The notes beneath the pieces are model-generated. The model was not told the origin of the DNA and did not search any database. It saw nothing but the letters and a program-made list of their open reading frames with translations. From Xanthomonas sp. (GTDB lineage: Bacteria; Pseudomonadota; Gammaproteobacteria; Xanthomonadales; Xanthomonadaceae), in NCBI GenBank assembly GCA_018262705.1, contig JADFDQ010000007.1, forward strand, positions 62,001 through 126,000: a DNA stretch of 64,000 bases. Reading direction: 5' to 3'. The position numbers and the translations under genes are program-made. Below, one piece after another: positions 18,743-27,456 of this stretch (position 1 is its first letter; each line of letters opens with the position of its first letter).

Positions 18743-20245
18743 ATGAGCGCAGCCGCGCCAAACACGCCGGGACAGTTGCCGGAATTCAGGCAAGTCATGG
18801 GGCATCCACGTCCGCTGTGGATGCTGTTCATGACCGAATTCTGGGAACGCTTCGCCTTCTACGGCATGCGCTGGGCACTGGCGCTCTACATCGTGGCGGA
18901 ATTCTTCGGTGGCGACAGCTCCGGCGAAGCACACGCCAGTCGCCTTTACGGCGCTTACCTGGCGCTGGTGTACGCGGCCGCACTGTTTGGTGGCTATGTG
19001 GCTGACCGGGTGATCGGCTACCAGCGCTCGATCCTGATCGGGGCGGTGGTGATGGCCGCGGGCCTGTTCATGGTGGTCATGCCGAACGAGACCGTGTTCC
19101 GCATTGGGCTGGCCACGATCATTGCCGGCAATGGCCTGTTCAAGCCGAACATTTCCACCATGGTGGGTCAACTCTACGCGCCCGGCGACGAGCGCCGCGA
19201 TTCCGGGTTCACCCTGTTTTACATGGGCATCAATGCGGGTGCCTTCATCGCGCCGATCCTGACCGGCTACCTGGCCGAGAACATGTTCGGCGGCTCCTCC
19301 GAGATGCCGGCTTACAAAGCCGTGTTCATTGCTTCCGGTATCGGCATGCTGGTCAGCCTGGTGTGGTTCTGGTTCGGCCGCGTGCGGTTGCACGGCATCG
19401 GCAAGCCGGTCGCCGGCAGCGAAGGGCTTGCCAAGCCGCTGATGGTGGCTGCGGGCGTGGTGCTAGCGATCCCGCTGATCTTCTTCCTGCTGACCATCGA
19501 GGCCAGCATGTTGGCGTGGATCCTCGGCATTTTGTTCCTGGCGCTGTGCGTGCTGATCCTGCGCGAAGGGTTTCAGGATGGTGCGGTCGCCCGCGACAAG
19601 GCACTGGCGATGCTGATCATCTTCGCCTTCAACGTGCTGTTCTGGATGTTCTTCGAGCAGGCCGGCAGTTCGTTCAACTTCCTGGCCCAGAACATCGTGC
19701 AGCGTGATCTCGGCGGTTGGACCTTCCCGGTGGGTTGGTTCCAGTCGGTGAATTCGCTGGCCATCATCACTCTGGCTCCGATCATCGCGTGGATCTGGGT
19801 GCGACTGGGTCGCGCCAATCCGTCGATCCCGCGCAAATTCGGGCTGGGCATCATCTTCAACGGTCTGGCTTTCCTGCTGCTGATGGTGGCGCTGTCGAGC
19901 ATGGTCGATCCGCAGACGATGAAGATCCCGTTCTGGACCTTGTTCATGGTGTACGTGATCCAGTCGGTGGGCGAGCTGTGCCTGTCCCCGATCGGGCTGT
20001 CGATGGTGACCAAGCTGGCGCCGGTGCGGCTGGTCGGTTTCGGCATGGGCGGTTGGTTTCTGTCAACGGCCATCGGCAACAACCTGTCCGGCATCTTCGC
20101 CGGCGTGATCAGCGGCGAAGGCGGCATGACCGTCGCTTCGGCGCATTCCGGCTACACCTTCGGGTTCTGGGTGCTGATCGGGGCAGGCGTGCTGTTGTTC
20201 CTGATCGCGCCCTTGATCCAGAAGCTGATGCACGGGGTGAAGTGA
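18743..20245 (+). CDS. Proton-dependent oligopeptide transporter (POT/PTR family)
   Basis: The 500-aa inner-membrane protein should have 12–14 transmembrane helices. The family's proton-coupling ExxER motif appears in the first helix as EFWERFAFYGMRW, and the PTR2 signature region is present as GNGLFKPNISTMVGQLY and DSGFTLFYMGINAGAF, plus FEQAGSSFNF in helix 7. It imports di- and tripeptides with H+. Peptide uptake suits the protein-degrading lifestyle common in this order. A UUCG-capped terminator follows. Confidence 0.95.
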   Translation: MSAAAPNTPGQLPEFRQVMGHPRPLWMLFMTEFWERFAFYGMRWALALYIVAEFFGGDSSGEAHASRLYGAYLALVYAAALFGGYVADRVIGYQRSILIGAVVMAAGLFMVVMPNETVFRIGLATIIAGNGLFKPNISTMVGQLYAPGDERRDSGFTLFYMGINAGAFIAPILTGYLAENMFGGSSEMPAYKAVFIASGIGMLVSLVWFWFGRVRLHGIGKPVAGSEGLAKPLMVAAGVVLAIPLIFFLLTIEASMLAWILGILFLALCVLILREGFQDGAVARDKALAMLIIFAFNVLFWMFFEQAGSSFNFLAQNIVQRDLGGWTFPVGWFQSVNSLAIITLAPIIAWIWVRLGRANPSIPRKFGLGIIFNGLAFLLLMVALSSMVDPQTMKIPFWTLFMVYVIQSVGELCLSPIGLSMVTKLAPVRLVGFGMGGWFLSTAIGNNLSGIFAGVISGEGGMTVASAHSGYTFGFWVLIGAGVLLFLIAPLIQKLMHGVK

Positions 20246-20274
20246 CGCTTCGCGCGGATGCTTGCAAGCACGAC

Positions 20275-20298
20275 AAACGGCGGCTTCGGCCGCCGTTT
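20275..20298. terminator. Stem-loop terminator between POT transporter and MarR genes
   Basis: Perfect 10-bp arms AAACGGCGGC / GCCGCCGTTT with a TTCG tetraloop lie between convergent genes. The U-tract is only the stem end plus GCATTTG, so termination efficiency is uncertain; it may work in both directions. Confidence 0.7.
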
Positions 20299-20337
20299 GC
20301 ATTTGCGACGATCGCGGCCAGCGTCTTTTGACGGGGA

Positions 20338-20844
20338 TCAGTCGCGCTCGACGGCTTCCGTCCGCAGTTCCAGTTCGTCCAGCCGATTCAGCAGCCGAAA
20401 CACCCGCGCGCGGTCGCTTGCGGTCATGCCGTCCAGCAGCTGGCGTTCGAAATCCAGCGCGATCGGCACGATCTGCGCGTAGATCGCCTGCCCTGCGCGC
20501 GACAGCCGCAGCAGGGTGCGCCGGCGGTCGCTGCGGTCGGGTTTGCGCTGCAGTCGCCCGGCGCCCTGCAGCCTGGCCAGCGTGCGGCTGACCGCGACCT
20601 TGTCCATCGCCGTGCGCCGCACAACTTCATTGGCGGTGAGCCCCGGACAGGGGCCGAGCACCGCCATCACCCGCCATTCCGTCACGCCCAGCGCGAACCG
20701 CTGCGAGTATTCGCGCGCCAGCGCGTCCGAGGCGCGGTTGGCCAGCACGCTCAGCCGGTAGGGCAGGAAGTCTTCCAGCGCCAGCACGCCGTCGCTGACG
20801 GCCGGGCAAGGTTTGCCGCGCTTGTCGTTCGCATTCGTTTTCAT
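20338..20844 (-). CDS. MarR-family transcriptional regulator, probable repressor of tyrosine degradation
   Basis: The 168-aa protein has a central winged helix: TEWRVMAVLGPCPGLTANEV, TAMDKVAVSRTLARLQGAG (recognition helix) and the wing RKPDRSDRRRTLLRLS with the conserved DxR. Flanking helices should form the dimer interface. It is divergent from hppD, with a perfect 14-bp palindrome between them, the standard layout for a MarR repressor that senses a pathway aromatic. Control of hppD–hmgA and of itself is inferred from this layout. The ligand, possibly homogentisate or hydroxyphenylpyruvate, is not readable from sequence. Confidence 0.9.
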   Translation of the reverse strand: MKTNANDKRGKPCPAVSDGVLALEDFLPYRLSVLANRASDALAREYSQRFALGVTEWRVMAVLGPCPGLTANEVVRRTAMDKVAVSRTLARLQGAGRLQRKPDRSDRRRTLLRLSRAGQAIYAQIVPIALDFERQLLDGMTASDRARVFRLLNRLDELELRTEAVERD

Positions 20845-20866
20845 GCTGCAGCGCGCCTTGATATTG

Positions 20867-20880
20867 GTTTCATATGAAAC
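20867..20880. promoter_or_regulatory. Palindromic operator between marR-type gene and hppD
   Basis: The perfect palindrome GTTTCATATGAAAC lies 23 bp before the regulator's start and 42 bp before hppD. Its length and symmetry suit a MarR dimer. An A+T-rich TATAAAG just right of it (20881–20887) could be the hppD −10 region, so binding would block polymerase. Confidence 0.75.
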
Positions 20881-20921
20881 TATAAAGGCAGGCCAAGCAA
20901 CAATCCAGCAAGGAGCCCGCC

Positions 20922-22022
20922 ATGTCCGTGCAGCGCACCGCCGCCGATTTCAGCCTCGGGATGACCCCGACCACCTTCGACAATCCGATGGGCATTGCCG
21001 GTTTCGAATTCGTCGAATTCGCCGCACCCAAGGGCGAAGGCGCGGCGATGCGCGCCTACCTCGAGCGCATGGGCTTTGCCGCCATCGCCCGCCACAAGGA
21101 CCGCGCGATCACGCTGTTCCGCCAGGGCGACATCAACTTCCTGCTCAACGAAACCGAAAATTCGTTCGCCTCCGATTTCGCCGAGCGCCACGGCCAGTCG
21201 GCTTGCGGCTTCGCGATCAATTTCCGCAAGCCCTCCGCCGAGGTGCTGGCGCACGTGCTGGCCAACGGCGGTGAGACGATGGAATTTCGCGCCGACAGCA
21301 AGGCGGTCGATGCGCCGGTGATCAAGGGCATCGGCGACTGCATGCTGTATCTGGTCGATGCCGACGACGCGAACCTGTATGCCGATTTCGTTCCTCTTGA
21401 CGGTGCCGACACCCAGCACAAGGGCTTCGGGCTGACCTTCATCGACCACCTGACCCACAACCTGTTCCTCGGCAACATGGCCAAGTGGTCGCAGTACTAC
21501 GAAAAGCTGTTCAACTTCCGCGAAATCCGTTACTTCGACATCAAAGGCGCCAAGACCGGCCTGCTGTCCAAGGCGATGACCGCGCCGGACGGGGTCGTGC
21601 GCATTCCGCTGAACGAATCCTCGGACGAGAAGTCGCAGATCAACGAATACCTGCGCGACTACCACGGCGAGGGCATCCAGCACATCGCGCTGTTCACCAA
21701 CGACATCTATGCCACGGTGGAAGCGATGCACGCCGCCGGCGTGGCCTTCCTCGACACCCCGGACACCTACTACGACGTGGTCGATATCCGCGTGCCCGAC
21801 AACGGCGAGGACGTGCCGCGCCTGCGCAGGAATTCGATCCTGATCGACGCCGATGTGCAGACCCACAAGCAAAAATTGCTGCAGATCTTCACCCAAAACG
21901 CATTCGGGCCGATCTTCTTCGAGATCATCCAGCGCAAGGGCAACGAGGGCTTTGGCGAAGGCAACTTCCAGGCCCTGTTCGAGAGCATCGAGCGCGACCA
22001 GATGCGCCGCGGCGTGCTGTAA
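20922..22022 (+). CDS. hppD: 4-hydroxyphenylpyruvate dioxygenase
   Basis: This 366-aa Fe(II) enzyme converts 4-hydroxyphenylpyruvate to homogentisate in tyrosine catabolism. It has two vicinal-oxygen-chelate halves. The iron ligands of the C-terminal half are visible: His in [11 protein letters not shown] (~175), His in [10 protein letters not shown] (~255) and Glu in [12 protein letters not shown] (~330). The C-terminal gating helix [14 protein letters not shown] is intact. The start is preceded by AAGGAGCC. It is followed after 83 bp by hmgA, the next pathway step. Confidence 0.97.
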   Translation: MSVQRTAADFSLGMTPTTFDNPMGIAGFEFVEFAAPKGEGAAMRAYLERMGFAAIARHKDRAITLFRQGDINFLLNETENSFASDFAERHGQSACGFAINFRKPSAEVLAHVLANGGETMEFRADSKAVDAPVIKGIGDCMLYLVDADDANLYADFVPLDGADTQHKGFGLTFIDHLTHNLFLGNMAKWSQYYEKLFNFREIRYFDIKGAKTGLLSKAMTAPDGVVRIPLNESSDEKSQINEYLRDYHGEGIQHIALFTNDIYATVEAMHAAGVAFLDTPDTYYDVVDIRVPDNGEDVPRLRRNSILIDADVQTHKQKLLQIFTQNAFGPIFFEIIQRKGNEGFGEGNFQALFESIERDQMRRGVL

Positions 22023-22030
22023 GCAAGACG

Positions 22031-22097
22031 GCCGTTCGCCCTGAGCCTGTCGAAGGGCGTGCGGCCGTTCATGGTTCGACAGGCTCACCACGAACGG
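22031..22097. repeat. Inverted dispersed repeat in the hppD–hmgA spacer
   Basis: Two facing copies of the GAGCCTGTCGAAGG family (22031–22060 and 22063–22097) nearly fill the gap between hppD and hmgA. They would form a hairpin in a shared transcript and leave hmgA's ribosome site immediately downstream. Confidence 0.85.
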
Positions 22098-22105
22098 TTC
22101 AACGC

Positions 22106-23404
22106 ATGAGCATCCACAGCACCGGCTACCAGACCGGATTCGGCAACTGGTTCGAAACCGAAGCGGTACCCGGCACCCTGCCGCAGGGCCGCAACTCCCC
22201 GCAGAAGGTCGCCCACGGCCTGTATGCCGAGCAGCTGACCGGCACCGCGTTCACCGCGCCGCGCCACGCCAACCGCCACGCCTGGCTGTACCGGATCCGT
22301 CCGGGCGCCGTGCACGGGCGTTTCGAAGCCTTCGACGTGCCGGCGTTCCACAACGATTTCAGCGGCCGCGCCACGCCGGAAAAGCTGCGCTGGAATCCGC
22401 TGCCGATGCCGAACGCGCCGGCCGATTTCATCGAAGGCCTGTTCACCATGGGCGGCAACGGTGGGCCCGAAGCCGGCACCGGCATTGGCGTGCACCTGTA
22501 CGCGGCCAACCGCGACATGCAGGGCCGCTATTTCTACAACGCCGACGGCGAGCTGCTGGTCGTGCCGCAGTTGGGCCGGCTGCATATCGAAACCGACATG
22601 GGCGTGGTCGACGTCGAACCGCAGGAAATCGCGGTGATCCCGCGCGGCGTGCGCTTTCGCGTGGCGTTGCCGGACGGCTCCGCGCGCGGCTATGTCTGCG
22701 AGAATTTCGGCGCCCTGCTGCAGCTGCCCGACCTTGGCCCGATCGGCAGCAACGGGCTGGCCAACACCCGCGATTTCCTCGCTCCCAACGCGGCGTTCGA
22801 AGACATCGACGGCAACTTCGAATTGATCGCCAAGTTCCAAGGCCACCTGTGGCGCGCGCCGATCGGGCATTCTCCGCTCGACGTGGTCGGCTGGCACGGC
22901 AACTACGCGCCGTACAAATACGACCTGCGCCGCTTCAACGTGATTGGTTCGATCAGCTTCGACCACCCGGATCCGTCGATCTTCCTCGTGCTGCACTCGC
23001 CCAGCGATACGCCCGGCACCAGCAACATCGACTTCGCGATCTTCCCACCGCGCATCCTCGCGATGCAGGACACCTTCCGCCCGGCGTGGTTCCACCGCAA
23101 CATCGCCAGCGAGTTCATGGGCCTGGTGCACGGCATCTACGATGCCAAGGCCGACGGGTTCACCCCGGGCGGCTGCTCGCTGCACAACTGCATGACCGGG
23201 CACGGGCCGGACGCGGCGACCTTCGAGAAGGCCAGCGCGATCGACACCAGCAAACCGGATTACGTTGCCGACACCATGGCGATCATGTTCGAAACCCGCG
23301 GCGTGATTCGGCCGGCGGCGCAGGCCATGGGTGCGACGCATCGGCAGATCGACTATCCCGACGTGTGGATGGGCCTGAAGCGGCACTTCAACCCGAACGC
23401 CTAG
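22106..23404 (+). CDS. hmgA: Homogentisate 1,2-dioxygenase
   Basis: The 432-aa cupin-type Fe(II) dioxygenase opens the homogentisate ring to maleylacetoacetate. The start [20 protein letters not shown] matches the family N-terminus (GYQSGFGNEF…). The iron-site region includes [18 protein letters not shown], with the conserved His and Glu, and [14 protein letters not shown] near residues ~355–375. RNSPQKV and [10 protein letters not shown] are further hallmarks. The frame is open further upstream, but that sequence overlaps hppD and the repeat. MaiA and FahA, the next two enzymes, are encoded 32 kb away. Confidence 0.97.
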   Translation: MSIHSTGYQTGFGNWFETEAVPGTLPQGRNSPQKVAHGLYAEQLTGTAFTAPRHANRHAWLYRIRPGAVHGRFEAFDVPAFHNDFSGRATPEKLRWNPLPMPNAPADFIEGLFTMGGNGGPEAGTGIGVHLYAANRDMQGRYFYNADGELLVVPQLGRLHIETDMGVVDVEPQEIAVIPRGVRFRVALPDGSARGYVCENFGALLQLPDLGPIGSNGLANTRDFLAPNAAFEDIDGNFELIAKFQGHLWRAPIGHSPLDVVGWHGNYAPYKYDLRRFNVIGSISFDHPDPSIFLVLHSPSDTPGTSNIDFAIFPPRILAMQDTFRPAWFHRNIASEFMGLVHGIYDAKADGFTPGGCSLHNCMTGHGPDAATFEKASAIDTSKPDYVADTMAIMFETRGVIRPAAQAMGATHRQIDYPDVWMGLKRHFNPNA

Positions 23405-23417
23405 TCAATCCGAGTGT

Positions 23418-23446
23418 CCGTTCGCCCTGAGCTTGTCGAAGGGCGG
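23418..23446. repeat. Single copy of the CGTTCGCCCTGAGCNTGTCGAAGG repeat
   Basis: One unpaired copy with inverted ends (CCGTTCGCCC / GGGCGG) lies between hmgA and nhaA. It belongs to the family at 16339 and 22031. Confidence 0.75.
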
Positions 23447-23504
23447 GTGGCGCGTATTGCGGTTCGTTTCTTGGCGTTGCAGTGCTTTCGTATACTTGCG
23501 CGCG

Positions 23505-24713
23505 ATGAACGTCTTTCCGACTGTCTTGGCGCGCGCGCAGCATGCGCTGGGCGAATTCTTCCGGCTCGAATCCTCCGCCGGCATGGTGCTGGTGGTGGCG
23601 GCGGCGCTGGCGCTGGGCGTTGCCAACTCGCCGCTGGCGGGCTGGTACGACATCGTGCGCGATGCGCCGCTGGGCGAAGGGATCTGGGCGCATTCGCTGC
23701 ACTGGTGGACGAACGATGCCCTGATGGCGCTGTTCTTCCTGCTGGTGTCGCTGGAGATCAAGCGCGAGGTCGTCTCCGGCCAGCTCTCCAGCCGCGCCCA
23801 GCTGATGCAGCCGGTGGTCTGCGCCTGCGCCGGCGTGGCGGTGCCGGCGTTGATCTTTGTCGCTTTCAACCACGGCAACGCCGAGACCCTGCGCGGCTGG
23901 GCGGTGCCGACCGCGACCGACATCGCCTTCAGCCTCGGCGTGCTGGCCCTGCTCGGCGCGCGCGTGCCGCTGGGCATGAAGGTGATGCTGTCGACCATTG
24001 CCGTGGCCGACGACCTGATCGCGATCGTCATCATCGCCGTGTTCTATTCGAACGATCTGCGCGGCCTGCTGCTGCTGGCGGCGCTGGGCGTGGCGCTGTT
24101 GATGTACGTGCTGAACCGCAAAAAGGTGCGCGCGCTGACGCCCTACCTGCTGCTCGGGCTGCTGCTGTGGGCGCTGGTGCTGCAATCGGGCGTGCACGCC
24201 ACGCTGGCCGGCGTCGTCACCGGGTTGATGATTCCCCACGTCGATCCCGACAACGCCATCGACGATGCCGCCGAGTACTCACCGCTCGAATCGCTGGAGC
24301 ACGCGCTGCATCCGTGGGTGGCCTGGGGCATCCTGCCGCTGTTCGCGTTCCTCAACGCCGGACTGGAACTGTGCGGATTGCGCATGGCCGATCTCACCGC
24401 GGCACTGCCGGCAGGCATTGCGCTTGGATTGATCGTCGGCAAACCAGTCGGCATCGTCGGCGCCGCGGTGCTGCTGCGCAGCTTCAAGATCGCACAGTTT
24501 CCCGACGGCATGGATTTTCGCGCCATGCTCGGGCTCGGGCTACTGTGTGGCATCGGCTTCACCATGAGCCTGTTCGTCGGCTCGCTGGCCTACGCGCGGC
24601 TGCCGCTGGACTACACCGAAAGCGTGCTCGGCGTGCTCGGCGGCTCGCTGGTGTCGGCCGTGCTCGGGCTGGTCTGGCTGTATTTCGTTCTGCCCAAGCG
24701 GCAGAACCGGTAG
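23505..24713 (+). CDS. nhaA: Na+/H+ antiporter NhaA
   Basis: The 402-aa inner-membrane antiporter exports Na+ in exchange for protons. The ion-binding aspartate pair is seen in IAVADDLIAIVII (~160–172), corresponding to Asp163/Asp164 of E. coli NhaA, and the unwound helix region in ATDIAFSLGVLALLG. The conserved lysine segment GKPVGIVG near ~315 is also present. Length is slightly above E. coli (388 aa). The start follows a TATACT −10-like box (23491–23496) by only 8 bp, so the message may be nearly leaderless, or the true promoter lies further upstream. Confidence 0.96.
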   Translation: MNVFPTVLARAQHALGEFFRLESSAGMVLVVAAALALGVANSPLAGWYDIVRDAPLGEGIWAHSLHWWTNDALMALFFLLVSLEIKREVVSGQLSSRAQLMQPVVCACAGVAVPALIFVAFNHGNAETLRGWAVPTATDIAFSLGVLALLGARVPLGMKVMLSTIAVADDLIAIVIIAVFYSNDLRGLLLLAALGVALLMYVLNRKKVRALTPYLLLGLLLWALVLQSGVHATLAGVVTGLMIPHVDPDNAIDDAAEYSPLESLEHALHPWVAWGILPLFAFLNAGLELCGLRMADLTAALPAGIALGLIVGKPVGIVGAAVLLRSFKIAQFPDGMDFRAMLGLGLLCGIGFTMSLFVGSLAYARLPLDYTESVLGVLGGSLVSAVLGLVWLYFVLPKRQNR

Positions 24714-24745
24714 CGCTGGTCGAAAGCGCTTGTGAACGCGAGCCC

Positions 24746-25642
24746 TCAGCGTGCCGGCGGCACCACCAGCAGGTCGGTCCCCGTGGTTTCCAGCAGGCGC
24801 TCGGCCACGCTGCCGATCAGGCGGCTGAGCAACGCGCCGCGGCCATGGGTGGCGATCACCGTCAGGTCGGTGCCGGCGCTGCGCGCATGTTCGCGCAGCA
24901 ACCGGATCGGATTGCCGGGCCGAACCCGCGTCGACCACCGGGAGGCGGCCTCGCCCAGCGATTGCGCAAGGAACGCGCCGGCATCGTTTTCGACCTCAAG
25001 CTGCAGCGCGGCCAGCGCCTCGCGACGCGGAGCGTCGTTGAGCGCGAGCGTGGCCAGCGGCGTGTCGTAGCCATGCAGCAGGTTGCGCTCGGTGGCATCG
25101 TCGAACCACTGCGCCGCCAGCTGCAGCGCGTGCGCGGAGGGCGGCGAGAAATCGCTGGCCACGGCCAGCTGGCGATACGGGCCGCGCACACGATCGTGCA
25201 CGGCCAGCACCGGCAGTTTGGCGTGGCGGGTCAGCCAGCGCAGGGTGGAGCCGGGATCCATGCGCATGGCCACGTCGCTGCGTGAGGTGCCGGTGACGAT
25301 CAGGCCGCAACTGGCGTCGTGGGCAATGCCGGCGACCACCGGGCCGGGAGCGCCGACCGCGATCCGGATGTCCACCTCCACACCGGCATCAGCCAATGCC
25401 TGCGCCGCCATTTGCCCGATCCAGCTGGTCGGGGATTCTGTAGTCGGCGCATCCTCGGCGGCGTTCGGATCCTGAAACGCATTCGGCAGGCTGAAGTTGG
25501 CGTCGGTCTGAAGCGCGATCGCGACCACCAGTCGCGCCCGCCACTGCCGAGCCAGCTGCACTGCGCGCGCATGGGCGCGATCCGATCGCGCGGTCAGGTC
25601 GGTCGACAGCAGGATGGCGGCGGGTTTGGCGAAATCGGTCAT
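24746..25642 (-). CDS. Tandem universal stress protein (two UspA domains)
   Basis: The 298-aa cytoplasmic protein consists of two UspA folds. The first (~8–150) ends in VTGTSRSDVAM…GSTLRWLTRHAKLPVLAV; the second (~158–298) ends with ATHGRGALLSRLIGSVAERLL…TDLLVVP, which keeps the ATP-binding G-x2-G-x9-G-S pattern in slightly shortened form. UspA proteins bind ATP and help survival under starvation or oxidative stress. It converges on nhaA with 32 bp between stops. The precise stress cannot be inferred. Confidence 0.88.
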   Translation of the reverse strand: MTDFAKPAAILLSTDLTARSDRAHARAVQLARQWRARLVVAIALQTDANFSLPNAFQDPNAAEDAPTTESPTSWIGQMAAQALADAGVEVDIRIAVGAPGPVVAGIAHDASCGLIVTGTSRSDVAMRMDPGSTLRWLTRHAKLPVLAVHDRVRGPYRQLAVASDFSPPSAHALQLAAQWFDDATERNLLHGYDTPLATLALNDAPRREALAALQLEVENDAGAFLAQSLGEAASRWSTRVRPGNPIRLLREHARSAGTDLTVIATHGRGALLSRLIGSVAERLLETTGTDLLVVPPAR

Positions 25643-25730
25643 GGCGCTGCCGGAAGGCCGGGATGGATGCAGTCTAGCGTCTACCAGCGCGCGTTGCCTC
25701 GGGACGCCTGCCGGTTTGATCGGCGTTGTC

Positions 25731-26627
25731 TCAGTCGACGTGAAGCCCCGCCAGCTTCTCCAGCGCCTCGGCGTATTTGGCGCGGGTTTTGGCGATGACC
25801 TCAGCCGGCAGCGTCGGCCCCGGCGCGGTCTTGTCCCAGTCCAGCGTTTCCAGATAGTCGCGCACGAACTGCTTGTCGTAGCTGGGCGGGCTGATGCCGA
25901 CCTGATACTGCTCGGCCGGCCAATAGCGGCTGGAATCGGGGGTGAGCATTTCGTCCATCACATAGAGCGTGCCGTCGGCATCGGTACCGAATTCGAATTT
26001 GGTATCGGCCAAAATAATCCCGCGCTGCGCCGCGAAGTCGCGGGCAAAGCCGTACAGCGCCAAGGTCGCAGCGCGCACCTGTTCGGCGCGTTCGCGGCCA
26101 ACCAGATTCACCGCGCGGGCAAAGTCGATGTTCTCGTCATGGTCGCCCACCGCCGCCTTGGTGGAGGGCGTGAAAACGGGCTCCGGCAAGGCTTGCGCCT
26201 GTTGCAGGCCGGCGGGCAGGGCAATCCCGCTGATCGCGCCGCTGCGCTGGTAGTCCTTCCAGCCGCTGCCGATGATGTAGCCACGCGCAATGCATTCCAC
26301 CGGCACCGGCGTGAGTTTCTTGGTCACCACCGCGCGCCTGGCGTAGAGCGCGGCATCCACGCCTGCCGGCAGCACGCTGGCCACGTCGATCCCGGTCAGG
26401 TGGTTGGCGATGATGTGGCGGGTGTGATCGAACCAGAAATTGCTGATCTGGCACAGCATCTCGCCCTTGCCTGGGATCGGGTCGGGCAGCACCACGTCGA
26501 ACGCAGACAGGCGGTCGGTGGCCACCATCAGCAGGTGCCCATCGCCCAAGTCGAACACATCGCGCACCTTGCCGCGATGAATCAGGTTGAGGCCGGGCAG
26601 GTCGGAGTGCAGCAACGTGGTGGCCAT
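25731..26627 (-). CDS. purC: SAICAR synthetase (phosphoribosylaminoimidazole-succinocarboxamide synthase)
   Basis: This 298-aa enzyme joins aspartate to CAIR with ATP in purine synthesis. Typical segments: [28 protein letters not shown] (read here in short form), [33 protein letters not shown] and [14 protein letters not shown]. It belongs to the longer, eukaryote-like class (~300 aa) rather than the 237-aa E. coli type. The frame continues upstream, but family alignment fixes the start at ATG 26627. It is divergent from rpe with a 105-bp intergenic region. Confidence 0.96.
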   Translation of the reverse strand: MATTLLHSDLPGLNLIHRGKVRDVFDLGDGHLLMVATDRLSAFDVVLPDPIPGKGEMLCQISNFWFDHTRHIIANHLTGIDVASVLPAGVDAALYARRAVVTKKLTPVPVECIARGYIIGSGWKDYQRSGAISGIALPAGLQQAQALPEPVFTPSTKAAVGDHDENIDFARAVNLVGRERAEQVRAATLALYGFARDFAAQRGIILADTKFEFGTDADGTLYVMDEMLTPDSSRYWPAEQYQVGISPPSYDKQFVRDYLETLDWDKTAPGPTLPAEVIAKTRAKYAEALEKLAGLHVD

Positions 26628-26732
26628 GGGCGCGGATCGGGTGGGGAACGGGCATTTTAAGCCGTGATGGGCGATGCGGCCTGTAAACTTGCCCCTGCGC
26701 CCGCCGCATTCCTCAGTCCGTGGAAGTCCGCC

Positions 26733-27404
26733 ATGCAGCCGACCGTCATCGCGCCGTCGATCCTTTCCGCCGATTTCGCCCGCTTGGGCGAAGAGGTGGA
26801 TGCCGTGCTCGCCGCCGGCGCCGACTGGATCCACTTCGACGTGATGGACAACCACTACGTCCCCAACCTCACCATCGGCCCGCTGGTGTGTCAGGCGCTG
26901 CGCAAGCACGGCGTCACCGCGCCGATCGACGTGCACCTGATGGTGGAACCGGTGGACGGTTTGATCCCGATGTTCGCCGAGGCCGGCGCCTCCAGCATCA
27001 GCTTCCATCCCGAAGCCAGCAAACACGTCCACCGCAGCGTCCAGCTGATCAAGTCGCTGGGCTGCCGGGCCGGGCTGGTGTTCAATCCGGCCGCCTCGCT
27101 GGACGTGCTGGACACCCTGCTGGACGAAATTGATTACGTGCTGCTGATGTCGGTCAACCCCGGCTTCGGCGGCCAGTCGTTCATCCCCTCGGCGCTCAAG
27201 CAATTGCGCACAGTGCGCGCGCTGATCGACGCCAGCGGACGCCCGATCCGTCTGGAAATCGACGGCGGCGTGAAGCCCGACAACATCGCCGAAATCGCGC
27301 GCGCCGGCGCCGACACCTTCGTCGCCGGCAGCGCCATCTTTGGCAAAACGGACTATGCCGCCGTAATCGCGCAGATGAAGCAGGCGGTGGCAGCGGTGCG
27401 CTGA
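26733..27404 (+). CDS. rpe: Ribulose-phosphate 3-epimerase
   Basis: This 223-aa TIM-barrel enzyme interconverts ribulose-5-phosphate and xylulose-5-phosphate in the pentose phosphate pathway. Metal and catalytic residues are in place: [17 protein letters not shown] (His and Asp), DVHLMVEP (His), [12 protein letters not shown] and [11 protein letters not shown] (Asp). The start at ATG 26733 matches [15 protein letters not shown] of the family; upstream in-frame sequence lies in the promoter region. It is followed after 52 bp by the restriction–modification gene. Confidence 0.97.
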   Translation: MQPTVIAPSILSADFARLGEEVDAVLAAGADWIHFDVMDNHYVPNLTIGPLVCQALRKHGVTAPIDVHLMVEPVDGLIPMFAEAGASSISFHPEASKHVHRSVQLIKSLGCRAGLVFNPAASLDVLDTLLDEIDYVLLMSVNPGFGGQSFIPSALKQLRTVRALIDASGRPIRLEIDGGVKPDNIAEIARAGADTFVAGSAIFGKTDYAAVIAQMKQAVAAVR

Positions 27405-27456
27405 GCGGCGCAGGTGACGCCTTGCATCGCTTATGCTGCAAGGCGGAGGAAGCCGC

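Noticed and set aside
18497-19393. A ~300-codon N-terminal extension of E1α
   Set aside because: It lies antisense to the POT transporter start and promoter; E1α homologues begin at about 18496.
23388-24239. Gln/His-rich open frame antisense to nhaA
   Set aside because: Low-complexity antisense composition and complete overlap with an intact NhaA gene.
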